Assembly (NCBI GenBank): GCA_002706085.1
Contig: PAJO01000011.1
Coordinates: 62,054-113,414, forward strand
DNA length: 51,361 bases
Direction: 5' to 3'
DNA from: Alcanivoracaceae bacterium
Lineage (GTDB): Bacteria > Pseudomonadota > Gammaproteobacteria > Pseudomonadales > Alcanivoracaceae
In this document: positions 15,096-23,073 of the stretch, in pieces
How positions within the stretch are numbered: position 1 is the stretch's first letter
Layout: every line of letters begins with the position of its first letter
Notes under the pieces: model-generated
Seen by the model: only the letters and a program-made list of their open reading frames with translations
Told to the model about the DNA's origin: nothing
Databases searched by the model: none
Translations under genes and position numbers: made by a program

Positions 15096-15343
15096 ACGAT
15101 GGCTCCCTCAATCGCATCAGCTGCCTGGGCGTAGCACTGCCCGGCGGTGCCGGTGCCGTGGTAGATGATGTTGCTGGGGTTGCTGATCGGATAGATGGTC
15201 ACGGCGGTGGTGTCGGCCTGCTTGGCGACGGCCACGGTGAGGGTGATGCCATGCACCCGGATGAGTTTGCTGGCGCTGGCTTCTCCGCTGGCGCTGCGGA
15301 TCGCTGCGCGCAATTCCCTTTCGTTCTGCATGGTGAGTCTCAT
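15092..15343 (-). CDS. Hypothetical phage protein (83 aa)
   Basis: The 83-residue protein starts at ATG 15343, overlapping the previous stop by four bases. Residues 30-60 alternate hydrophobic and polar like beta strands. No domain was recognised. Confidence 0.62.
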   Translation of the reverse strand: MRLTMQNERELRAAIRSASGEASASKLIRVHGITLTVAVAKQADTTAVTIYPISNPSNIIYHGTGTAGQCYAQAADAIEGAIV

Positions 15344-15579
15344 GCGGCGTTACTCCCTGTGTGTTTGCGGCGGCAGCGCTGGATGTACTGGTCTGCGGCT
15401 TCGGTGATGCGTGCCCGGGCGGTGAGGGTCTGGTTGCTCACGGGCAGTTCGGCCATGTAGTGGTCCAGCAGGCGGCCACTGCGCACCATGGCTTGCTCCA
15501 TGTCGGCCGTGGCCGGCAGGCGCTTGAAGGCGCGCTGGGCGTTGTGGATGCGGGCTGGGATGCTGGTCATGGCTATCAC
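15340..15579 (-). CDS. Hypothetical phage protein (79 aa)
   Basis: The 79-residue, mostly helical basic protein lies in the second position of the accessory operon. ATG 15579 or the internal ATG nine bases on could be the start. No family was recognised. Confidence 0.6.
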   Translation of the reverse strand: MIAMTSIPARIHNAQRAFKRLPATADMEQAMVRSGRLLDHYMAELPVSNQTLTARARITEAADQYIQRCRRKHTGSNAA

Positions 15580-15583
15580 CCGA

Positions 15584-15781
15584 TCAGGCCGCAGAGGGGC
15601 CGTTGTCGTGGGTGAAGTGGTGCCCGCTGGTGCGTTGGCTGGCTTGGCGGCGGTTGGCGAATTCGCCGGCGCTGATCAGGTCAGCACGCTTGCCGCTGAT
15701 GACAGCCACCATGCCGGTGCGCACTTGAAGGCGGTGCAGGTCTGCCGGGTTGGCGGCAGTGGGGTGGATGTGGATGGTCAT
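15584..15781 (-). CDS. First gene of the accessory operon (65 aa, unknown)
   Basis: The 65-residue protein starts at ATG 15781 with GGAG nine bases upstream. It is the first gene after the operator-covered promoter. The sequence is basic at the end and has no recognised domain. Confidence 0.6.
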   Translation of the reverse strand: MTIHIHPTAANPADLHRLQVRTGMVAVISGKRADLISAGEFANRRQASQRTSGHHFTHDNGPSAA

Positions 15782-15795
15782 TTGCTATTGCTCCG

Positions 15796-15853
15796 TTAGC
15801 CTGTGCTAAACAATTTAGCTGGGGCTAATGTTGTGGTCAATAGCTATTGCTAA
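15796..15853 (-). promoter_or_regulatory. Repressor-controlled promoter of the accessory operon with three operators
   Basis: Three TTAGC-N4-GCTAA sites lie at 15796-15809, 15815-15828 and 15840-15853 (the last begins ATAGC). On the reverse strand TTGACC (15840-15835) and TAAATT (15817-15812) are separated by 17 bases and form a good sigma70 promoter. The middle operator overlaps the -10 and the third overlaps the -35. The same motif occurs at the repressor/cro region. Confidence 0.75.
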
Positions 15854-16135
15854 TTTTTCTGGTGGCGCTGTTTGGCTTTTGGGTTTTGGTGCTGTGTCTT
15901 ACCGGGCCCGGTAAGCTATAGGGGATTCGTTAGATCAGAGGTGTGTTCCGGGTGATGGGCGGGTGGCTTTAGTGTTGTGAGTCGTATCTTATTGTTTTTA
16001 TGTGGTTTTATATTCTTGACATTCCGGTTTTTCCATTTGTCAGCAATAAAACAAATGTTGTACCTTTTGTTCAGTATTGGATAATACGCATGTAGTAAAC
16101 CAATAGTTTCAAACACTAATAAACAAGGAAGCCCT
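15854..16135. other. AT-rich intergenic region before the DUF4760 gene
   Basis: Together with the operator region this is a stretch of over 300 bases without a confident gene. A perfect TTGACA lies at 16016-16021 with no clear -10. A 77-codon reverse ORF at 15916-16149 lacks a ribosome site and is not believed. Confidence 0.4.
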
Positions 16136-16180
16136 ATGACCGCGATCAAATACAGCCTGGGCGAAGGCCATCGTGTCTGA
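16136..16180 (+). CDS. 14-residue leader peptide before the DUF4760 gene
   Basis: MTAIKYSLGEGHRV begins at ATG 16136 with AAGGAAG six bases upstream, a stronger ribosome site than that of the next gene. Its stop overlaps the GTG start of the DUF4760 gene by eight bases. It probably couples translation of that gene. Confidence 0.45.
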   Translation: MTAIKYSLGEGHRV

Positions 16181-16709
16181 CCCTTGCATTGAAATAGTTC
16201 AAAATGGCCAGTGGTGGTTATCCCCGCTGGCCATTTTCGTTTCGGCCTGCATTGGTGCTGGCGTTGCGATTTGCGCGATTCTCAATCAACACGCGATTGC
16301 GCGCAGAAGGGCGACGCTGGACATGATTGTGGCCAGTGAAGGGGATGGGCCTTTTCAGCGGAACCTGGCGGTTTTTAAATCTGAAAGTAAATGCAGCAGG
16401 AGCATGCGGCGGATCGCCGAGTCCGAGAGTGCTTCTGAACTGGCTACCCAGCGGCAAGTGGACTCCTTTCTGAATCACTATGAGCTGATCGCCATTGCTA
16501 TTGAAAAGAAGATTCTGGACAAAGAGTTCTACAAGCTCTGGATGCGGGGTGCCTATGTAGAAGACTACATCAAGGCTGCTCCTTATATTAACGAGCTCCA
16601 AGGCATGCCCAATGGGGGGCAGACCTTTATCAACTTTCAGCTGTTAGCGAGAGAGTGGATGACGTCTGCTGAAAAGCAGGCGGCCACCGAGGCTGAGAAA
16701 GCCGAATAA
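16173..16709 (+). CDS. DUF4760-type membrane protein
   Basis: The 178-residue protein has one membrane segment near residues 17-38 (WLSPLAIFVSACIGAGVAIC) and a cytoplasmic helical domain. That domain has FLNHYELIAIAIEKKILDKE near residue 91, typical of DUF4760. Such proteins are frequent lysogenic-conversion genes with no proven role; superinfection exclusion is a guess. The gene is alone on the forward strand between two reverse operons and has its own terminator, the layout of a moron. GTG 16173 is the only reasonable start. Confidence 0.75.
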   Translation: MSDPCIEIVQNGQWWLSPLAIFVSACIGAGVAICAILNQHAIARRRATLDMIVASEGDGPFQRNLAVFKSESKCSRSMRRIAESESASELATQRQVDSFLNHYELIAIAIEKKILDKEFYKLWMRGAYVEDYIKAAPYINELQGMPNGGQTFINFQLLAREWMTSAEKQAATEAEKAE

Positions 16710-16711
16710 CG

Positions 16712-16740
16712 AAAAGCCCACTTAGGTGGGCTTTTTCTTT
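16712..16740 (+). terminator. Intrinsic terminator after the DUF4760 gene
   Basis: GCCCAC (16716-16721), loop TTAG, and GTGGGC (16726-16731) are followed by TTTTT and preceded by AAAA, so it can work in both directions. It separates the gene from the convergent immunity operon. Confidence 0.85.
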
Positions 16741-16759
16741 GGTGGGTACTGCTGTTGGA

Positions 16760-17656
16760 TTAGTGGTCTGCCAGTATCTCGGTGACAAACTGCTCGGGGG
16801 TTTCGGCCAGGCGATACTCTACGCCTACCCTTGCTGCGGCAAACTCCAATTCGTTGGTATAGGCCTGCAATCGGTCTTCCTGTTTTTCTTTGAGCGTTCT
16901 ATGGGGTACCCACAGGCCCATCATCAGTTTGTCTCGACGGTGGTCGATGTGCATTTCTCTCAAGGCGTTGAGTTGCATGATCTTGCGCAGTGCGACGTCA
17001 CGTTGTTGTGAGTGGCCTGACGATGAGGTATCAAGGCTGGCGAAGTTCATGGCGAGATTGGTGCCCAGATACGACATCTTGGTAGACGATTTGCCGTACA
17101 GTGATACCTTGGCATTGAAACGGGATTTGTAGGTTTCTCTTACGGCGGTGACTTTGCGGATGATGGTGTTATGAAATTCAGACAGCGCTCGCTCTGAATT
17201 GTTCTCTTCGTCCGCTTTTGCCTTGCGCTTGGCGCTGAAAATAGACGCGTTTTTCAGCGCGGTATCTTTGATGGCGGCCACGCTGGTGTTTTTGGTGGTG
17301 ACCGTTTTGCCGGGATAAACGCCCTCTACGGCGGATGACCAGGCCTCCAGCTTGCCGCCAGTGTGGAGGAAGGCCTGAAGTTCGCCTAGCACCGTGTTGG
17401 CCAGTGAGAACAGGTGTTTGCCGTATTGGCCGAACACCTCTGCGAGGGCATCGTGGTTGAGCGCGTTAATAACCAGGGGGCGTTCGCCATTGGCAGGAAC
17501 GATAGCCACACCCACGGTGATGCGCTCACCTGAGAAGGTAATGGGCTCGATATGCACGGGCATCCACTGTGCGCCAATTAGCTCGCGCTGCGGGCGCGCT
17601 TTGTTTAGTGCGTCTGCGGCGGAAAGGGCAGTTGGTGGATTCCCAGCCGTTGGCAT
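16760..17656 (-). CDS. Unknown 298-aa partner of the HipA-like kinase
   Basis: This 298-residue soluble protein matches no family I can name with confidence. Residues 29-55 (WMPVHIEPITFSGERITVGV) loosely recall the E-x-x-N-V-G-V start of DUF3037 proteins, which can accompany HipA-like kinases, but the length differs. The centre (residues 115-200) is basic and Ser/Thr-rich and could be a kinase target. It overlaps the kinase gene by 52 bases, so the two are translated from one message and probably act together. Confidence 0.7.
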   Translation of the reverse strand: MPTAGNPPTALSAADALNKARPQRELIGAQWMPVHIEPITFSGERITVGVAIVPANGERPLVINALNHDALAEVFGQYGKHLFSLANTVLGELQAFLHTGGKLEAWSSAVEGVYPGKTVTTKNTSVAAIKDTALKNASIFSAKRKAKADEENNSERALSEFHNTIIRKVTAVRETYKSRFNAKVSLYGKSSTKMSYLGTNLAMNFASLDTSSSGHSQQRDVALRKIMQLNALREMHIDHRRDKLMMGLWVPHRTLKEKQEDRLQAYTNELEFAAARVGVEYRLAETPEQFVTEILADH

Positions 17657-18441
17657 AGCAAGCTCACAGTGTGGTGGATTCGTGCCTGCAGGAAATTGAT
17701 GATTTCCTGTCGGTCGGTTGATGGGTCTATTTTGGCGATATGGCCATCCATATCAAGTTCATCCATCGCAACCTGTGAACATTTTGCAACTAGATCGCTG
17801 GCATCCTTGATGACCTGGCGGCGCATGGGTTCATCCCACTGTTGTTGCGGCTTATCTACCAGCACATTATTGACCGAGACGGTAGGGTCATCGAGCCCCC
17901 ATAAATCCCAGTAGCTGCCGGTGAGGGCTCTGCCGTGATCAATGAGCCAGCATTCCTCTTTGTCCGGGGCATAGACGATGTTGCCCAGGTGGCGATCGTC
18001 GTTGGCGATTAGTTCATCGAAAGAGGCCGTTTCGTTGAGGTTGAAGTTAGCGATGGCGCCGGAAAGCACCAGGTCGCTGCCCTGGATGCAGCGTTCCAGG
18101 CTGTAGGTGCGCTTGCCTGCTTGTTTGCTGGCGAAGCAGGCGATTGTGCCTGTAAACCGGCTGCTGATGTCATCGGGAATGATGCTGGTATCAAGAATGG
18201 CCAGAAACGGGCGGGGGATCTTGAGGCCGAGGGCGTGGCCAAGCTGTGATGACACCAATTCGGCAATAATCTTGCGAGGGTCACTGGTGAGCTTTACATA
18301 ACCGGTGACGGTTTTGCCGTTGGGGCGTAGCAGGTCGGCCTTGTAGGTCTCTGCATCTCTGCCTTCCGTGATTTGCCCCAGAATCGTGACGACATCGACG
18401 ATTTCAATAGGCTCAAGACTGGTCTGATCTGAGTTTCTCAA
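17605..18441 (-). CDS. HipA-like (HipA_2) kinase encoded in the immunity operon
   Basis: The 278-residue kinase has GYVKL near residue 48 (ATP-binding Lys), AELVSSQLGHALGLKIPRP (helix with the Lys-pairing Glu), NDDRHLGNI near residue 146 (catalytic Asp and metal Asn) and LIDHGRAL (metal Asp). These match the HipA_2 group rather than full HipA, because the N-terminal HipA subdomain is missing. TTG 18441 is the only in-frame start after an upstream TAG and overlaps the repressor gene by 29 bases. HipA kinases phosphorylate aminoacyl-tRNA synthetases or other proteins and cause dormancy; the target here is unknown. Confidence 0.85.
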   Translation of the reverse strand: MRNSDQTSLEPIEIVDVVTILGQITEGRDAETYKADLLRPNGKTVTGYVKLTSDPRKIIAELVSSQLGHALGLKIPRPFLAILDTSIIPDDISSRFTGTIACFASKQAGKRTYSLERCIQGSDLVLSGAIANFNLNETASFDELIANDDRHLGNIVYAPDKEECWLIDHGRALTGSYWDLWGLDDPTVSVNNVLVDKPQQQWDEPMRRQVIKDASDLVAKCSQVAMDELDMDGHIAKIDPSTDRQEIINFLQARIHHTVSLLCQRLGIHQLPFPPQTH

Positions 18442-18859
18442 AGCGTTGGGCTATCCCTTCCAGTAACAAGATGTCTTCTTCTGTGAGGCGGCCTTCCTTT
18501 GCCGCGTTTTCAATTCGATCCAGTGCAGCTACGGTTCGAGGCGTCGCCTTGCCTTTGAGGGATCGGAGGGCCGCAAGTTTTTGTTGAGAACTCGCCTCGT
18601 TGTCTGACTGGTTGTCTGCAGAAGTGTTTGGTGAGCTTTGCAGGAGCACTCCGTCGAGGGTCCCGGCTGGAAGCCCTATCTTGTCTTCCATGTTTCGGGC
18701 GGATTTTTCGCCAAAAGCGCGGTGCCCGCTCAAAATTTGAGAGATGTAGCTCGCGTCTAAGCCGTACCGTCTAGCGAATTGGGCTTGAGAGCCGTGCTCG
18801 TGAACAAGATTGCGGAGAGCTTCAACTCGGGCTTTGTGGGCGTAAGAGGCTGATTTCAT
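18413..18859 (-). CDS. Short phage repressor with HTH, no S24 domain
   Basis: The 148-residue protein has an Xre-type HTH at residues 20-50 (GSQAQFARRYGLDASYISQI, then LSGHRAFG). The C-terminal half is helical and lacks the self-cleaving S24 domain usual in CI-like repressors with this start. It lies reverse to the Cro-like gene, across three operator-like sites, and is the first gene of an operon with a HipA-like kinase. It most likely keeps lysogeny and shuts both its divergent promoter and the accessory operon. It might also act as a HipB-like antitoxin. Confidence 0.85.
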   Translation of the reverse strand: MKSASYAHKARVEALRNLVHEHGSQAQFARRYGLDASYISQILSGHRAFGEKSARNMEDKIGLPAGTLDGVLLQSSPNTSADNQSDNEASSQQKLAALRSLKGKATPRTVAALDRIENAAKEGRLTEEDILLLEGIAQRFEKLRSDQS

Positions 18860-18879
18860 ATCTCAATTCTCACCAACAT

Positions 18880-18935
18880 TTAGCAAAAGTAAATTACTGT
18901 CTGCTATTGTTCGTTTCATTAGCTCGTGCTAATTT
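18880..18935. promoter_or_regulatory. Immunity-region operators and cro promoter
   Basis: A perfect TTAGC-N4-GCTAA lies at 18919-18932. Degenerate copies lie at 18880-18893 (TTAGC-N4-GTAAA) and 18894-18907 (TTACT-N4-GCTAT). The 25-base step from the second to the third equals that in the array at 15815 and 15840. A forward promoter TTGTTC (18907-18912), 17 bases, TAATTT (18930-18935) overlaps the third site. Confidence 0.7.
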
Positions 18936-18963
18936 GTCCGGGTATGGATATGAGGGCTGTTCT

Positions 18964-19179
18964 ATGAACCCGATCAAAGAAGCGATTTCAGTAGTAGGTG
19001 TCACCCAGAAGGAGTTTGCTGAACGGCTGGGGGTGTCTGCCCCATTTATTAGCCAGATAGCTTCCGGGCTGCGGCGTGTACCTCCAGAACTGTGTCAGGA
19101 CATCGAGGACATGACGGGAGGGAAAGTCACCTGTCAGGCCCTCGGGCCTGATGTGTTCCGTGCGCCCAAGGCCGCCTGA
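18964..19179 (+). CDS. Cro-like regulator
   Basis: The 71-residue DNA-binding protein has an HTH (VTQKEFAERLGVSAPFISQI) and the IASGLRRVPPELC tail of the YdaS/Cro group. ATG 18964 follows GAGGG; a longer frame from 18907 would run through the promoter. It diverges from the repressor and is the first early gene of the lytic direction, expected to repress the repressor promoter. Confidence 0.85.
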   Translation: MNPIKEAISVVGVTQKEFAERLGVSAPFISQIASGLRRVPPELCQDIEDMTGGKVTCQALGPDVFRAPKAA

Positions 19180-19240
19180 CCATTCCAGATTAAGGGCAGG
19201 CCACCTGCCAGATAAGAGAAACCCGGGAGAGAGTTTCATC

Positions 19241-19738
19241 ATGTCGATTTCACGCATGAGCCGCGCTGAGCTGGCTCAGAATTCGTTGCCTGACCTGAAA
19301 ACTGCGCTGGCCATGACGGCCAAGCGGCAGGGCTTCAAGAAGATTGCTGCCACTTACGACATTGGTGCGCAGGCGCTTTACAACAACCTGAACCTGAACG
19401 ACACCGAGCGTAATCCCACCCTGCAGCAGTTCGAGCTGATTACTGAGTATGCCCGTGACCATGGCGATCTGGACCAGATTCTGGATGCGCTGTCGTTGCT
19501 GACCAGTTGTGTCTGGCTGCCGATGCCCGATGCTGAAAAAACAGGGCAAACGGAGCTGTTCAGCGAGGTGGCTGAATTGGTGAGCCGGGTAGGGCGGATG
19601 ACCACCAACACCCGCGATGCGTTGGCTGATGGCCGTGTGGACCCTGATGAACTGGCTGTGCTGGAGAAGGATCTGCTGCGGTTGTTCCAGGCGGGGTTCC
19701 GCTTGGTGGAAGCGGCAAAGCTGTTTGGGGGTGAATGA
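19241..19738 (+). CDS. CII-like phage regulatory protein (Phage_CP76 family)
   Basis: The 165-residue protein has an N-terminal HTH-like half (FKKIAATYDIGAQALYNNLN) and the family segment RDHGDLDQILDALSLLTSCV followed by WLPMP. ATG 19241 has GGGAGAGAG upstream; the longer frame from 19151 begins in the cro end. Family members (P2-like CII, Phage_CP76) regulate early transcription. The C-terminal 60 residues are predicted helical. The stop overlaps the primase start by four bases. Confidence 0.85.
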   Translation: MSISRMSRAELAQNSLPDLKTALAMTAKRQGFKKIAATYDIGAQALYNNLNLNDTERNPTLQQFELITEYARDHGDLDQILDALSLLTSCVWLPMPDAEKTGQTELFSEVAELVSRVGRMTTNTRDALADGRVDPDELAVLEKDLLRLFQAGFRLVEAAKLFGGE

Positions 19739-20799
19739 TGCAGGAGCCTTTGCCAATTCATGAGGCCGAGCAGGCCCTGCTGTATGTGAATCCAAATTGT
19801 GACCGTGATACCTGGTTCTCTGTGGCTGGGGCGCTGAAGAGTGAGTACGGCGATGGCGGGTGGGATTTGTTCGAGGGCTGGAGCCAGCAGGGCCAAAGCT
19901 ATGACAAGAACGCCTGCAAGACCACCTGGCGGAGTGCGAAGCCTGGGCACTATTCCATTGGTACGCTGATCAAGCTAGCCATAGATGGTGGGTGGACCCG
20001 CCCGCGCCGTGAACTGTCCCTGGAAGAAAAGCGCGCCCTGAAGAAAGAGCAGGCTGAACGCCGTGAGGCGCGGCAGGCTGAGGTTGAGGCCGACGAAAAG
20101 CGTCGCGTGGCCATGCAAGAGGCTGTGAGTGTGGCTTGCCAGACGATCTGGCAGGAATACACCCGGTTGGTGGATGTGAAGGGCCAGCCTTACCTGAAGG
20201 CGAAAGGGGTGGGTGCTCACGGTATTCGTGAGGCACGGCAGCCGGTGTTGCTGGTGGTGGATGATGCTGCTGGGCAATGCCGGGTGCTGGCAGGTAACGA
20301 AATCCGACAGTTTTTCAGCACGGTACCGAAGCCCCGGCCAGATTCGCTTTCTTATCTGAAGCTGGATTTCCGTGACCTGGTGGTGCCGATGATGGATGCC
20401 GCTGGGAAGCTTTGGTCTGTGCAAGTGATCAAGAGTACCGGTACGAAGCTGTTTCCTCGCTATGGTCGCAAGAAGGGCTGTTTCCATGTGCTGGGTGAGG
20501 TGGGCAAGGCTGAGCTGGTGGGTTTTTCTGAGGGTTATGCGACGTCTGCCTCTGTGTATGAGATGGGTACCGGCTGGCCGGTGGTGTGCTGTTTTGATTC
20601 CGGCAATATGCTGCCGGTGGGCAAGGCCTACCATGAAGCTGGATTGATGGTGGATAAACTCCCTGTGTGGGCGGCGGATAATGACAAGCCAAACCCGAAG
20701 ACGGGCAAGTGCGCCGGGCAGGATGCGGCTGCGGCCTGCCAAGCGGCGTTGGGTGGTGTGGTGTATGTGCCGTCGGCCCCGGTTGGGGAGGCGGCTTGA
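19735..20799 (+). CDS. Phage primase with PriCT-2 and Toprim domains
   Basis: In this 354-residue protein, residues 5-75 form a PriCT-2 domain (RDTWFSVAGALKSEYGDGGW, then WSQQG, YD and the CKTTWRS motif). A charged linker follows, and residues 235-340 form a Toprim domain with FSEGYATSAS (metal Glu), CCFDSGN and WAADNDKP (D-x-D). It probably synthesises primers at the phage origin. No Cys-His zinc ribbon is seen. The helicase is separated from it by a reverse-strand gene. Confidence 0.88.
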   Translation: MMQEPLPIHEAEQALLYVNPNCDRDTWFSVAGALKSEYGDGGWDLFEGWSQQGQSYDKNACKTTWRSAKPGHYSIGTLIKLAIDGGWTRPRRELSLEEKRALKKEQAERREARQAEVEADEKRRVAMQEAVSVACQTIWQEYTRLVDVKGQPYLKAKGVGAHGIREARQPVLLVVDDAAGQCRVLAGNEIRQFFSTVPKPRPDSLSYLKLDFRDLVVPMMDAAGKLWSVQVIKSTGTKLFPRYGRKKGCFHVLGEVGKAELVGFSEGYATSASVYEMGTGWPVVCCFDSGNMLPVGKAYHEAGLMVDKLPVWAADNDKPNPKTGKCAGQDAAAACQAALGGVVYVPSAPVGEAA

Positions 20800-20801
20800 T
20801 G

Positions 20802-21323
20802 TTAGTTGAACGCTTTATAGCGCCTTGGAGTGCCCACGGGTACGGGAGGCGCAATTCCTGTGATGTCGCCTGTTTGAGTATCCACCTCGCATCCGTACCA
20901 GTACCTGGTTCCTGTGCCATGATCATAGAAGGCGTCCCCCTGGAGTCGCCAGTGCTGTTGGGTTTCATCACTGGCTTCGGCGGTGTGGAAAATTCGTTTG
21001 AGTTGGCCTTCGCTGGATGTGGTGTAGTGCCGTTCAGTTTCGAGTTTTACCCAGCTTTTGCAGATATTGCCATAGTCGGCCAGCAGGCCCTGGAGGATGC
21101 ATTCTGGATCGGTTGGGCATTTGCTCTTGGCATCGCTGAAGCTTGTGACTGTTTGGGCAGGGTTATTGTTTTCTTCTGGTGTCGACCTGCTGTTTGGCAC
21201 GGTATGGCGGCTTGTGTCCGCTTGCGGTGTGTCTTGGTCGCTGATGAAAAGATAGATCACTCCGACCCAGAAACCGATACCGATAAGAGCCACGGCTATC
21301 ACGTTTGCTTTGTTCCTCATCAT
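20802..21323 (-). CDS. Lone reverse membrane-anchored protein inside the replication module
   Basis: From ATG 21323 (AGGGAAGGA upstream) the 173-residue protein has one N-terminal membrane segment (VIAVALIGIGFWVGVIYLFI). A periplasmic region follows with four conserved-looking Cys (SKCPTDPECI, NICKSW, YGCEVD). It reads against the primase and helicase genes on either side, which suggests an independently expressed lysogenic gene. No family was recognised. A longer start at 21392 adds 23 residues. Confidence 0.68.
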   Translation of the reverse strand: MMRNKANVIAVALIGIGFWVGVIYLFISDQDTPQADTSRHTVPNSRSTPEENNNPAQTVTSFSDAKSKCPTDPECILQGLLADYGNICKSWVKLETERHYTTSSEGQLKRIFHTAEASDETQQHWRLQGDAFYDHGTGTRYWYGCEVDTQTGDITGIAPPVPVGTPRRYKAFN

Positions 21324-21402
21324 TTCCTTCCCTGTGAATTCCTTTCTGGTTCCAGTTCTACCGGGTTGACTCGGGCTGTGCAATTCCGTCATGGGGGTGC
21401 CT

Positions 21403-23073
21403 GTGTCCGATAACGAGTGGAGTGGTGACTGGAACGATTACATGTTGGCACTAGGGAAGAAAGAAGCTTCCCATCGCTTCCGATCTACTCTGAATTCGTT
21501 GCTTGCTGCTAATGACGCGGCGGGTGGCAATGATGATCCTCCCAAACCCTCTATAGATGGCGGTTCCGAACCCGGGGCCGTTTCTCTTCCTGATTTTGCA
21601 GATGCTTTGAAGCGTTTTGCCTGGACGGTGCCTGATGGCCGGATCTGGGATAACCAGACACACAAGCTGCTGAAGGAAAAGCAGGTCAGGGATTGGATCG
21701 GTGCTGAGGTTTATAAAGCGTGGAAGGGTAGCGATAAGCGCCGGACTGTTCAGCATGCTGATGTGGTGCGTAAGGCCTCCGCCGCCCAAAAGAGGGGGGG
21801 AGGGGAATTGGGTATGGCTCTCCGGCGGTTTGTGCTGCTTTACCCTTCGCAGAATGCCTGGGACAGGGAGCGGCGGGAGATTGTCGGGCTGAATGACTTG
21901 AAGCCGCTTTTGCATCGGTGGTACTCCCAATGGCTTGAACATCCAGATCGTGAGTTGATCGACCGGGACAAGCTGGTTTTTGATCCTCTGCAGCAGCACA
22001 GCCCTGAAGACGGTTACATCAATATGTTTCGCGGGTTGCCGCTAAAGCCGGCTGGTGATCTGGTGCAGTGCAATTACATCATGCGGTTGGTTGGTCACTT
22101 GTGTAACGGTGACCAGGTGGTGGTGCAATGGTTTTTGCGGTGGCTTGCATATCCGTTGCAGCATGTTGGGGCCAAGATGGCCACGGCGGTGTTGATGCAC
22201 TCGGAGACTCAAGGGACAGGTAAGAGCCTTTTATTCGAGCGGGTGGTAAAGCCAATGTATGGCGAGTATGCCGCTACTCTTGGGCAGCATCAGTTGGAAT
22301 CGCAATACACCGACTGGCGCAGCCAGAAGTTGTTCGGGCTGTTCGAGGAGATCTTTAGCCGGGATCAGAAGTACAGCCATACCGGTACGCTGAAGCACAT
22401 GATCACCGGCGATACCCATCGCATCGAGAAGAAGTTTGTGAGTGGCTGGGAAGAATCCAACCACATGAATGCGGTGTTCCTTTCCAATGAGTTGCAACCT
22501 TTCCCTGTTGAGCCCAGTGACCGGCGCATGCTGGTGGTGTGGCCTGAGACAAAATTAACGAACGAGCTGAAGCAAGGTGTGCTGCATGAGTGCGAGCACG
22601 GTGGGCTTGAGGCGTTCTACCAGTTCCTGCTGCAGATTCGAATGGAGTGGAGTGATCGTGATGATCCGGAGTCGCTGCCATTCGATACTCACCGTGAACC
22701 GCCTATGACGGAAGCTAAGGCCAGGCTGATTGATTTCGGTAGGCCGAGTTGGGATTTGTTCCACATGCAATGGAAGGCGGGTCATATGGCTCCACGGTTT
22801 TCTTATGAGACGTGCCTGGTGAATGACCTTTACCGGTTGTATCGGCAGTGGTGTACGGATGCTGGTGAGCGTTCTATGACCCGCGAAAGGTTTTCCGGCG
22901 CCCTTTCTGGTAGGGAGCGCCGGCGGCGCGATGTGAAGTATCAGATGGGTGTTAACGAGCGCAAGGGCACGTTCTTTCAGGTGGGTGAGCCTCCGGAAGG
23001 CAAGTCGCAAAAGGATTGGCTTGGTGAGTTTGTGCTCCGCTGGGAGAAGAACCTGGAGCCAAAGGATGATTAG
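21403..23073 (+). CDS. Phage SF3-type helicase (DUF5906)
   Basis: The protein has about 556 residues from GTG 21403 (GGGGGTG upstream), or 560 from ATG 21391. It has the D5/SF3 ATPase core: MHSETQGTGKSLLFERVV (Walker A near residue 272), LFGLFEEIFSRD (Walker B-like), then MITGDTHRIEKKF and FLSNELQPFPVEPSDRRML (sensor and arginine finger). It would unwind the origin with the upstream primase. The stop TAG overlaps the first copy of the GGCCGGAGGG repeat array. Confidence 0.9.
   Translation: MSDNEWSGDWNDYMLALGKKEASHRFRSTLNSLLAANDAAGGNDDPPKPSIDGGSEPGAVSLPDFADALKRFAWTVPDGRIWDNQTHKLLKEKQVRDWIGAEVYKAWKGSDKRRTVQHADVVRKASAAQKRGGGELGMALRRFVLLYPSQNAWDRERREIVGLNDLKPLLHRWYSQWLEHPDRELIDRDKLVFDPLQQHSPEDGYINMFRGLPLKPAGDLVQCNYIMRLVGHLCNGDQVVVQWFLRWLAYPLQHVGAKMATAVLMHSETQGTGKSLLFERVVKPMYGEYAATLGQHQLESQYTDWRSQKLFGLFEEIFSRDQKYSHTGTLKHMITGDTHRIEKKFVSGWEESNHMNAVFLSNELQPFPVEPSDRRMLVVWPETKLTNELKQGVLHECEHGGLEAFYQFLLQIRMEWSDRDDPESLPFDTHREPPMTEAKARLIDFGRPSWDLFHMQWKAGHMAPRFSYETCLVNDLYRLYRQWCTDAGERSMTRERFSGALSGRERRRRDVKYQMGVNERKGTFFQVGEPPEGKSQKDWLGEFVLRWEKNLEPKDD

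Noticed and set aside
15916-16149. 77-codon reverse ORF with a hydrophobic start
   Set aside because: No ribosome site and overlaps the leader peptide.
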